From assembly GCA_023421395.1 (NCBI GenBank), contig JAEZTL010000022.1:1-58960 (forward strand): a DNA stretch of 58,960 bases, read 5' to 3'. A program made the translations under genes and the position numbers. Positions 40,801 through 47,645 of the stretch are shown one piece after another. Origin of the DNA: Bacillota bacterium. GTDB lineage: Bacteria; Bacillota; Clostridia; Christensenellales; Aristaeellaceae. Under the pieces are notes generated by a model. The model did not search any database, was not told where the DNA came from, and was given only the letters and a program-made list of their open reading frames with translations. How positions within the stretch are numbered: the stretch's first letter is position 1; each line of letters begins with the position of its first letter.

Positions 40801-42297
40801 ATGTCCAGATTCAATCGGCCGATGAACCTGCAGCTTTTCGCTTCCGGCATCAGCATCTACGCGCTGCGCGAGAACGTGATGGGGCTGCACGATGAGGTGG
40901 AGAACCTGTCCGCCTGGATGGCGGAGAACGCCTCGAACCCGAAGACCACGATGGAAGACATCCGCGCCAAGCAGGCCAAGCTGGCCGAGCTGACCGAGCG
41001 CCACGAGATCGCGGCGAAGGAGCTGAAGCGCGCCGAGGACGGCCAGCGCGCGCAGCTGGCCGCGCAGGAGCGCGAGAACCCCACCGACCCGAAGGCCTCC
41101 GACATCAAGCTGAAGGCGGCGTTCCTCCGTGCGGCGGTCACCGGCGACAAGGGGCAGGCCCGCGCCATCTCGGCCAAGCTGGGCGCGCTGCCGGTGGGCG
41201 ATCCTGACCTGGGCGGCGGCGAGAATTTCCTACCGACCAACATGACGAACGAACTGATTTCGGAACCGCTGGACGACAACCCGATCCGCGAGGTGGCGCC
41301 GGCTTCCAACGTGACGGGCCTTGTGCTTCCGCGCATCGCCTACACCATCGATGACGACGACTTCATCACCGACGAGGACGTGGCCGAAGAGATGGCGCTG
41401 ACCGGTTCCAACGTGACATTCGGCCGGTTTAAGTCGAAGGTCAAAGCCAAGATCTCAGACACCGTGCTCTACGGCTCCGACATGAACCTGGTGGGCTACG
41501 TGCAGAACGCGCTGCAGTCAGGCCTCGCCACCAAAGAGAAGAAGTGCCTTTTCTCCCAGAACCTGCCCGCTGACGAGGCGCACATGAGCTTCTATTCCGC
41601 TGCCAACAACATCAAGGTGGTGGAAGGCGCGACCATGTACGAGGCGATCGTGGCCGCCATGGGCGACCTGAATGACGCCTTTGCCGAGAACGCCGTGGTG
41701 GTCATGCGCCGGGACATGTATCTGGCGATGATCAAGGATCTGGCCAACGGCAGCGCCACGCTCTTCGGCGCGCCGCCCAAGGATGTGCTGGGCACCCGCG
41801 TGGTGTTCTGCGACAAGGCGGTTCGGCCCATCGTGGGCGACTTCCGCTACCTCAGGATCAACTACGACATCACGCCCAAGTACGACTCCGACAAGGACGT
41901 GGACAGCGGCGATTCGATCTTTGTGCTGACGGCTTGGATCGACATCCAGTTCCTTTTGAAGAGCGCGTTCCGCATTGTGGCGGTCTCGGCAATCCCGATC
42001 ATCTCCATCGTCACGAATCCTTTCAATAAGGTGGTGACGGAAGGCGCGATTACCGGCAGCCTGGGCGTGGCGGCTACGGCATCCAGCGGCAGCCTGACCT
42101 ACCAGTGGTATTCGAACACCACGGCGGCCACCACCGGCGGCAGCGCGATCTCCGGCGCCACGGCGGCAAGCCTGACCATCCCCACCGACCTGACCGCGGG
42201 CGATCACTACTACTACTGCGTGATCGGCGTCAGCGGCACCTCGATCACCAAGACCAGCGAATCCGCCAAGGTGACCGTGGTGGACGCCGGAACCTGA
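40801..42297 (+). CDS. Major capsid protein, HK97-like, with C-terminal Ig-like domain
   Basis: The 498-residue protein starts with MSRFNRPMNLQLFASG and a coiled-coil delta-like region (about 20-100, EKR-rich) that the prohead protease should remove. The HK97-fold core follows (NEFLPT-like GENFLPTNMTNELISEPLDDNPIREVA, then NVTGLVLPRIAY). From about residue 400 an extra Ig-like module is fused: LTYQWYSN ... LTIPTDLTAGDHYYYC. The same module ends the tail-tube protein. Strong ribosome binding site GAGGGGG upstream. The Ig module would decorate the capsid surface. Confidence 0.93.
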   Translation: MSRFNRPMNLQLFASGISIYALRENVMGLHDEVENLSAWMAENASNPKTTMEDIRAKQAKLAELTERHEIAAKELKRAEDGQRAQLAAQERENPTDPKASDIKLKAAFLRAAVTGDKGQARAISAKLGALPVGDPDLGGGENFLPTNMTNELISEPLDDNPIREVAPASNVTGLVLPRIAYTIDDDDFITDEDVAEEMALTGSNVTFGRFKSKVKAKISDTVLYGSDMNLVGYVQNALQSGLATKEKKCLFSQNLPADEAHMSFYSAANNIKVVEGATMYEAIVAAMGDLNDAFAENAVVVMRRDMYLAMIKDLANGSATLFGAPPKDVLGTRVVFCDKAVRPIVGDFRYLRINYDITPKYDSDKDVDSGDSIFVLTAWIDIQFLLKSAFRIVAVSAIPIISIVTNPFNKVVTEGAITGSLGVAATASSGSLTYQWYSNTTAATTGGSAISGATAASLTIPTDLTAGDHYYYCVIGVSGTSITKTSESAKVTVVDAGT

Positions 42298-42327
42298 TGA
42301 CAGCCTGAACTGAGGAGGTGCGTGTAG

Positions 42328-42588
42328 ATGCCCACGGCAAAGGGGCTCTCGGACTACTGCAACGGCGCCGATGAGAACGATCCGGTGCTCAAGCTGTGCC
42401 TGGAAGCCGCGATCCAGTATTTCGCAAACGCGGATGTTCCGGCACCCATCGAGGACAGCCCCATCTACGACCTGGGCATCTACATGCTGGCCGGAACCTG
42501 GTTCAATGCGCGCGGCACCCTGGCCATCGGCCAGGTGCCCGCGCCCCTGGAACGGACGGTGCAGGCGATTATCCTGCAGCTGAGGTAG
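42328..42588 (+). CDS. Head-tail connector (gp6-like)
   Basis: An 86-residue helical protein directly after the capsid gene, matching the head-tail connector type: GLSDYCNGADENDPVLKLCLEAAIQYFANADV, then PIYDLGIYMLAGTWFNARG. It would sit below the portal and join head to tail. GAGGAGG lies 9 nt before the ATG. Confidence 0.82.
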   Translation: MPTAKGLSDYCNGADENDPVLKLCLEAAIQYFANADVPAPIEDSPIYDLGIYMLAGTWFNARGTLAIGQVPAPLERTVQAIILQLR

Positions 42589-42658
42589 GCGTTGAAACCC
42601 TGCGGGTCTTTCAACGCAAAGGAAAGACTGCGCACGCCTGAAATCCTTCGGGATTTCC
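42589..42658. repeat. Hairpin island in the late operon
   Basis: GCGTTGAAA (42589-42597) pairs with TTTCAACGC (42609-42617), with an inner CCC/GGG stem and TGC loop. A second hairpin is GAAATCC (42640-42646), loop TTCG, GGATTTC (42651-42657), a C(UUCG)G-type tetraloop. This 122-nt gap to the next gene is unusual in an otherwise packed operon. No T-run follows, so it may be an RNA stability or partial termination element, or an inserted palindromic repeat. Confidence 0.65.
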
Positions 42659-42710
42659 GGGCGGCGCGCTGACGGTTTCGATTGGAAGGAATGGGAGGCG
42701 GAGGAACGCC

Positions 42711-42959
42711 ATGAACGGCATGATCTTCTACCGGTGTGATTGCCGGGCGTGTCCGGAAGGATGCGACACCCACTCGGGCGGCGATTGCGACCTGACGACT
42801 GACCCGGAGCACGCGCGCAACTTCGAGATGGTGGACGGTGTGTTGGTGGAAAAGCCGGACGGGCGGAACCTGCACCTTGATGACCGCGGACCGTATAAGG
42901 AGGGAGAGCATGCAGGCGTTTCCAAACTTCGGGCGGCTGACCGAGGCGATCCGGTTTGA
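42711..42959 (+). CDS. Small cysteine-rich neck-region protein
   Basis: An 82-residue protein with four close cysteines at the N-terminus (YRCDCRACPEGCDTHSGGDC), which could bind zinc. It lies between two head-tail connector genes behind GGAGG. Its last 50 nt overlap the next gene, which has its own ribosome binding site, so the C-terminal part may not be under strong selection. I do not recognise the family. Confidence 0.5.
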   Translation: MNGMIFYRCDCRACPEGCDTHSGGDCDLTTDPEHARNFEMVDGVLVEKPDGRNLHLDDRGPYKEGEHAGVSKLRAADRGDPV

Positions 42960-43227
42960 GCGGGATACGGGCGGCGGCTGGAATCCGTACCTGACAACCC
43001 GCGCCGAGCTGATCCCGGAGATGGGCAATGAGGTCATCAAAGCCGAGAGCACGCGACCGACCGTTCGCGTTCGGTTCCGGATCCGCTACGCCAGCCTTCT
43101 GGCGCGGATTGATACCCGGGAAATCCGCGTGTTGCACGGGGACGACATCTACAACGTGATGTACGTCGAGGATGACCACAACCGGCATGTACAGATGTAC
43201 GTGGTCTGCACGCGCGAGGACCGGTAG
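42910..43227 (+). CDS. Head closure / head-tail adaptor protein
   Basis: A 105-residue beta-rich protein of the SPP1 gp16-like adaptor type: FGRLTEAIRFERDTGGGWNPYLTTRAELIPEMGNE, then RVRFRIRYASLLARIDTREIRVLHGDDIYNVMYVEDDHNRHVQMYV. It would close the head channel below the connector. Start chosen at ATG 42910 behind GGAGGGAG. Confidence 0.82.
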   Translation: MQAFPNFGRLTEAIRFERDTGGGWNPYLTTRAELIPEMGNEVIKAESTRPTVRVRFRIRYASLLARIDTREIRVLHGDDIYNVMYVEDDHNRHVQMYVVCTREDR

Positions 43228-43722
43228 ATGGCGAAGGACAACATCGTCGCCTTTGACGTGCCGGAAGGTGAGATTGAGGATGTCATCGCAACCCTGCGCA
43301 ATATGGGCGCGATGGTGGACGCGGCTGCCGCGACCGCGCTGCCGAAGATCGGCCGGGAGATCCTGGTGCGGATTAAGCGTAACGGGCCCCGGAGCGCCGC
43401 GCACCGAGGCCCCGCCAAGAAGCCCAGGGTGCGTCCGGACCGATGGCGCAGCGAAGTGGTTCACGCGATCGACACGGTCACGGTCAGCCCGCTCCGGCGG
43501 GACCTGGCCACAAATTCCCCGTATATCATGGTGGGCCCCGGCCGGGGCGACAACAGCCCGAGCTTTTACCTGAAGTTTTTCGAGTATGGACGGGCAGGCG
43601 ACAAGTACGAGGGCCGCCCATTCATCCGGCCCGCCCGCCGCGAGGTGATGCAGGACGTCGCGCCCAAGATCCTCGTTGACGAGTGCAACCAACAGCTGCG
43701 GAAGGGGATGGCGTCCAAATGA
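43228..43722 (+). CDS. HK97 gp10-like tail completion protein
   Basis: A 164-residue protein of the HK97-gp10 type: it has an N-terminal helix (EDVIATLRNMGAMVDAAAATALPKIGREILVRIKRNGP), a basic loop (RGPAKKPRVRPDRW) and an F-E-Y-G-R-A segment (KFFEYGRAGDKYEGRPFIRPA) that is the family signature. It is abutted by the adaptor gene (no gap) and overlaps the next gene by 4 nt. Confidence 0.82.
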   Translation: MAKDNIVAFDVPEGEIEDVIATLRNMGAMVDAAAATALPKIGREILVRIKRNGPRSAAHRGPAKKPRVRPDRWRSEVVHAIDTVTVSPLRRDLATNSPYIMVGPGRGDNSPSFYLKFFEYGRAGDKYEGRPFIRPARREVMQDVAPKILVDECNQQLRKGMASK

Positions 43723-44063
43723 TCAACGCGATCGAGCGCGCCAGGGACCTTCTGACGGACGTATTGCCGGTGGGGATCAACCATTACGGGCGCAAGGCGC
43801 GGGTGTACGCGGTGCTGCGGCAGGTAGACCAATGGTTCCAGCGGTCTGACAACCGCAACAGCATGCAGTACGACCTGATCCAGGTGGATGTATGGGCGGC
43901 GGACGGGCCGGACTATGGCATGGACAAGCGGGTGCGGGACGCGCTGGAAGCCGCAGGCTTCAAGCTGTGCCGTACCGGCGGCGATTCGGACAGCGTGGAC
44001 GGCGTGATGCTGCACCGGATCAGCCACGACTATCAATTCGACCAGGAATACGAGGAGGTGTAG
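43719..44063 (+). CDS. Tail terminator / minor tail protein
   Basis: A 114-residue protein at the position of the tail terminator (gpU/DUF3168-like): NAIERARDLLTDVLPVGINHYGRKARVYAVLRQVDQWF, then YDLIQVDVWAADGPDYGMDKRVRDALEAAGF. The order gp10-like, terminator, tail tube is standard. ATG overlaps the previous stop (ATGA). The family call rests mainly on order and length. Confidence 0.65.
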   Translation: MINAIERARDLLTDVLPVGINHYGRKARVYAVLRQVDQWFQRSDNRNSMQYDLIQVDVWAADGPDYGMDKRVRDALEAAGFKLCRTGGDSDSVDGVMLHRISHDYQFDQEYEEV

Positions 44064-44066
44064 CCT

Positions 44067-44981
44067 ATGGGCAGCGCGCCCAAGGCGATCGGCGTAGACA
44101 TGGTACACGTCGCGCGGCTGATCAGCGACGTGCGGGGCAGCCGGGCTCCGAGCTACGGCCCGGTGCTGGAGGTTCCCGAGACCACGAAGATCGGCGTCAA
44201 GATTCAGGCGGACATCACGAAATTTTCCGCGGATAACCGCGTGACCGAGCGCATCCCCAAACTGGCGAGCGCACAGGTGAGCGTGGGCATGGGCGGCCTT
44301 TCCATGGCGGGCTACAACGCCTACATGGGGTGGCCGGCGCCGGAATCCAACGTGGCGGCGCGGCTGGACGACCTTTCGAAGAACCCGAACCCCGTGGCCT
44401 TCGGCTACCGGCGCAAATTTCAGGGGCTCACCGCGGACGGACGCCAGCGATTCCGGTACCTGTGGCTTTTTAACGTGATGTTTCTGCCGCCCGACGACGA
44501 GACAGACACGGAGCCGGAGAAGGGCGTTACGGTGCAGCCGGACACGCTGGTGGGCGAGGCCATCGCGCTGGAAAGCTACCTGCCCGGCCAGAACTACTGG
44601 CGCTACGTGTACGATAACTGGGCGGACGGCGCCAGCGCGGCACAGGATGAGAGCTTCTTCGACGTGGTGACCGGGGTGGTCAACGTGCCGACGATCACCA
44701 TCACCGGCCAGCCCCAGTCCACGGTTGAAACGGCCGGCGCCATCGACGGCGCGCTGACGGTAGCCGCAGCGGCGTCCAGCGGCATCCTGACCTACCAGTG
44801 GTACAAGGCCAGCGCCAACCTGAGCGGCGACGGCGTGGCGGTTGCCGGTGCGACCGGCGCGGTGCTGACGATTCCGACCGACCTGACCGCGGGGCTGCAC
44901 TACTTCTACTGCCTGCTGGGTGTGTCCGGAAATCCCGACGTGAAGCTGGCTTCGGACGCCGCCGTGGTGGTGGTGGAATAA
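44067..44981 (+). CDS. Major tail (tube) protein with C-terminal Ig-like domain
   Basis: The 304-residue tube protein of a siphovirus tail (phi13-type). The core (residues about 1-210) has GVDMVHVARLISDVRGSRAPSYGPVLEVPETTKIGVKIQ and NPVAFGYRRKFQGLTADGRQRFRYLWLFNVMF. The C-terminal 90 residues are an Ig-like module (LTYQWYKA ... LTIPTDLTAGLHYFYC) closely similar to the one on the capsid protein of this phage. Decoration of tail tubes with Ig domains is known from lambda gpV. GAGGAGG precedes the start. Confidence 0.92.
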   Translation: MGSAPKAIGVDMVHVARLISDVRGSRAPSYGPVLEVPETTKIGVKIQADITKFSADNRVTERIPKLASAQVSVGMGGLSMAGYNAYMGWPAPESNVAARLDDLSKNPNPVAFGYRRKFQGLTADGRQRFRYLWLFNVMFLPPDDETDTEPEKGVTVQPDTLVGEAIALESYLPGQNYWRYVYDNWADGASAAQDESFFDVVTGVVNVPTITITGQPQSTVETAGAIDGALTVAAAASSGILTYQWYKASANLSGDGVAVAGATGAVLTIPTDLTAGLHYFYCLLGVSGNPDVKLASDAAVVVVE

Positions 44982-44990
44982 TTCGACGAT

Positions 44991-45014
44991 GCGCGGGCGC
45001 GAAAGCGCCCGCGC
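44991..45014 (+). terminator. 10-bp GC hairpin with GAAA loop after the tail-tube gene
   Basis: GCGCGGGCGC, loop GAAA (a GNRA tetraloop), GCGCCCGCGC: a perfect stem of ten G-C pairs. No T-run follows. It sits in the 48-nt gap between the highly expressed tube protein and the tail chaperone. It probably attenuates transcription or protects the upstream mRNA end, lowering chaperone output. Confidence 0.6.
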
Positions 45015-45029
45015 CCATTGGAGGGACGT

Positions 45030-45419
45030 ATGAAACGCGTAAAAAGCGCGGCCCAGGTGCAGGAGATCTGCTTCGAACTGGCGGACGGGACCGAATGGAT
45101 CTTCGCGCTGGACATGCAGGCCATGGCGATCCTCGAGGAGGAGAGCACCGAGGCCATGGGCCGGTTCCGCGAGTTGTTGATGAATTTCTCGCAGAAACCC
45201 ATTACCGCGGCAACGGAGCTGTTGTATTTCGGCCTGCGCGCGCGGCAGCCGGAGATCACGCTGGACGAGGTGCGCCAGAGGCTGCCGGCCACGCTGGACG
45301 TGTTGAACGCGCTGTTGTCCGCCGTTGACGCGGCGATGCCGGAGATGGGGATTGACGGCGCGGACCCTACGACGCCGCCCCCTGGGCGGAGGACGACGGA
45401 CCCTGCTGGATTGATGTAG
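45030..45419 (+). CDS. Tail assembly chaperone (gpG-like)
   Basis: A 129-residue protein between tail tube and tape measure, where the lambda gpG equivalent lies. It shows QEICFELADGTEWIFALDMQAMAILEEESTEAMGRFRELLMNFS and LYFGLRARQPEITLDEVRQRLPATLDVLNALLSAVDAAMPEMG. The C-terminal 15 residues after the slip site (PPGRRTTDPAGLM) are low-complexity, as expected when the main purpose is to allow frameshifting. ATG 45030 follows GGAGGG. It should coat the tape measure during tail assembly. Confidence 0.85.
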   Translation: MKRVKSAAQVQEICFELADGTEWIFALDMQAMAILEEESTEAMGRFRELLMNFSQKPITAATELLYFGLRARQPEITLDEVRQRLPATLDVLNALLSAVDAAMPEMGIDGADPTTPPPGRRTTDPAGLM

Positions 45420-45571
45420 CCTATAAATACTGCCGGCAGGAATACCACATGCCGGACGACGAGTTCTGGCACAGGCTTGCCATGGGCCGCCTGATCGTGC
45501 TGATGGGCATGGACGAAATAGGCCGCGAGGACGCGCGCGAGCTGAAGATGCTGGAGCTGAACGGATTTTAA
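45378..45571 (+). CDS. Frameshift extension of the tail chaperone (gpGT, T part)
   Basis: In the -1 frame relative to gpG the sequence is open from just before the slip region to TAA 45569-45571 and encodes a protein-like stretch: WAEDDGPCWIDVAYKYCRQ, then DDEFWHRLAMGRLIVLMGMDE and a helical end. It has no start codon with a ribosome binding site. The shift must occur between about 45352 and the TAG at 45417; the CCC CCT run at 45378-45383 is the best slip site. The fusion would have about 180 residues. Programmed frameshifting here is a conserved feature of long-tailed phages. Confidence 0.78.
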
Positions 45572-45584
45572 GGGGGCGTGACGC

Positions 45585-47633
45585 GTGGCGGGCGGAATGG
45601 ATACGATGCCCATCCGGATTCCGGTGGGCTTGAACAGCACTCTGGATGACGATACCGCCCGGGACATCGCCGCGTTCGGGCGGCTGCGCGCCGCCATGCG
45701 CGCCACCAAGGCGGACGCATCGCTTGCGGGAAAGAGCTTTGAAGAGCTGAAGCGAAACGAGGAACAGCTGCTGGCCACGAAGGCAAGGCTGGAAAAGAAG
45801 CTGACCGACCTGCGGGAGGCGTACAAGGGGCTGGACCCGGCGGTGGAAGGAAACGCCGAGCGCCTTGCCCGCATGGCTACAACCATCAGCCGAACGGAAA
45901 AAGAGATGACGCGGCTGGACGACGTGCTGGAGCAGGTGCGCTTTGCCGAGTACGCCCAGGCGGCGGACGCACTGTCCCAACAGATTGAGGATCTTGAAAA
46001 GGCCACCGAGCGCGAGGTGGCCATGCTGCGCATCGAGGGCCGCGAAACCGAGGCCGGGGAGCTGGCTGCCCGCAACGCAACCCGGATCAAGGAGCTCTAC
46101 GCGGAGCGCGTCCGGGCCATTGGCACCGCGCTGGAGAAGGCCAGCGCCACCGAGGGCGCAAACGCCAAGATCACGCAGGATCTGGCCGCGAAATACAACA
46201 TAGCCGCCGACGCGCTGAAGGGCCTGGGCGGCGCGGCGGGCGGCGCCAGCGGGGAGATTAAGAACATCGGCGCAACCATGAGCCAGTCCGCCGAGGACGT
46301 CATCAAGGGCATCGGCGGCATCATGAGCGCCCAGACGGGCCTGGGACAGGCGGGAACGGCGCTCACCAACAAGGTGACCAAGCCGATCCTCGAAGCGGGA
46401 AAGGCCGCGCTGGACGCGGCCATCGCCAACGAATCCATGGAGCAGACCTTTAATTCCGTTTTCAAAAGCGGCGCGGAGAGCGTTCGCGCATGGTCGAAGG
46501 CGGTATCCGACAACATGAGCCTTTCGGAATACAACCTGCGCGAGTATTCCTCGAACCTGAAAATTCTGTTCAACGGGCTAGAGCTCGGCGGAAAGAGCAC
46601 GGACAACATGATCAAGGCCCTGACAATCCGGGCCTACGACCTGGCCGCGCTGATGGACAGCGACGTGGCCACCGCCTTTGAAAAGCTGCGGGCCGGCCTG
46701 GTGGGATCCAGTGAACCGCTGCAGCAGTGGGGCATCATCGTGAAGGAGAACCAGGTGAATGCCTACGCCTGGAAAAACGGCATCGCAAAGACCGGCGAAC
46801 AGCTGACAGAACAGCAGAAGGTGCTGGCGCGCTACGGCCTGATCATGGATCAGTCCCAGCAGGCGCAGGGGCGCTGGAACGAAGAGGCGGATTCCACCAG
46901 CGGCAAGTTGAAGACCAACGCCGAGCGGCTGGATGAGATCAACGTGAAGCTGGGCGAGCAGTTGGTGCCGGTGATGGACGCGGCGCTCTCCATCATCGAG
47001 CCGCTGGCCAACTGGCTGGGCAACCTCAACGAAAAGGGCGCCAAGGCCATTTTATGGCTTGCCGGCGCGATGGCGGTGCTGGGGCCGCTGATCCGGCTGC
47101 TGAGCGTGATTCAGCAGTTTCAGATGGCGGCGAAGCTCGGCGGCGTGCTGTCCGCCGGTTCGGCGCTTTCCAGCTTTCTCGGCGGTCCATTCATGACCAC
47201 GCTGGGCAAGGTGGTGATGGTGGCCATCGCGCTGGCCGCCGCGATTGCGCTGGTGGCGGGCATGATCGCGCTGGCAAACGGCAACGCGGCCCGGTATCAG
47301 CAGGCCATGAACGATTCCAAGAACATTTCGAACCGCGTTGCTTCCGCCCAGTCCTCCGCGCGAAAGATCGCCGGGAACGCCCGGGGCAGCCGCTACTATC
47401 AGGGCGGCGGGACCTGGGTGGGCGAGGAAGGGCCGGAGTTCGTGAACCTGCCGCAGGGCAGCCGGATCCACCCGGCAGGAGAATCCCGGCGGATGGCGGG
47501 CGGCGGCGACATCGTACAGATCGGCGTAGACTTCGAGCACGTCAGGGACGTGGTTCGCGTGGTGGACACGGTCAAGAACGCGCGGCGGCTGGCGCGGCAA
47601 CAGGGCATGCAGCCCGCGTCGGCGCGGACATAG
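45585..47633 (+). CDS. Tail tape measure protein
   Basis: The 682-residue protein sets tail length and lines the tube. Features: coiled-coil N-terminus (residues about 30-110, Lys/Glu/Arg-rich), repeated Ala/Gly segments, a phage-minor-tail-like middle (ESMEQTFNSVFKSGAESVRAWSKAVSDNMSLSE ... FNGLELGGKSTDNMIKALTIRAYDLAA) and hydrophobic helices near 490-570 (AILWLAGAMAVLGPLIRLL; VVMVAIALAAAIALVAGMIAL). Size predicts a tail of roughly 100 nm by the usual 0.15 nm per residue rule. Start is GTG 45585 behind AAGGGGG. Confidence 0.92.
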   Translation: MAGGMDTMPIRIPVGLNSTLDDDTARDIAAFGRLRAAMRATKADASLAGKSFEELKRNEEQLLATKARLEKKLTDLREAYKGLDPAVEGNAERLARMATTISRTEKEMTRLDDVLEQVRFAEYAQAADALSQQIEDLEKATEREVAMLRIEGRETEAGELAARNATRIKELYAERVRAIGTALEKASATEGANAKITQDLAAKYNIAADALKGLGGAAGGASGEIKNIGATMSQSAEDVIKGIGGIMSAQTGLGQAGTALTNKVTKPILEAGKAALDAAIANESMEQTFNSVFKSGAESVRAWSKAVSDNMSLSEYNLREYSSNLKILFNGLELGGKSTDNMIKALTIRAYDLAALMDSDVATAFEKLRAGLVGSSEPLQQWGIIVKENQVNAYAWKNGIAKTGEQLTEQQKVLARYGLIMDQSQQAQGRWNEEADSTSGKLKTNAERLDEINVKLGEQLVPVMDAALSIIEPLANWLGNLNEKGAKAILWLAGAMAVLGPLIRLLSVIQQFQMAAKLGGVLSAGSALSSFLGGPFMTTLGKVVMVAIALAAAIALVAGMIALANGNAARYQQAMNDSKNISNRVASAQSSARKIAGNARGSRYYQGGGTWVGEEGPEFVNLPQGSRIHPAGESRRMAGGGDIVQIGVDFEHVRDVVRVVDTVKNARRLARQQGMQPASART

Positions 47634-47645
47634 AAAGGGGGTGCG

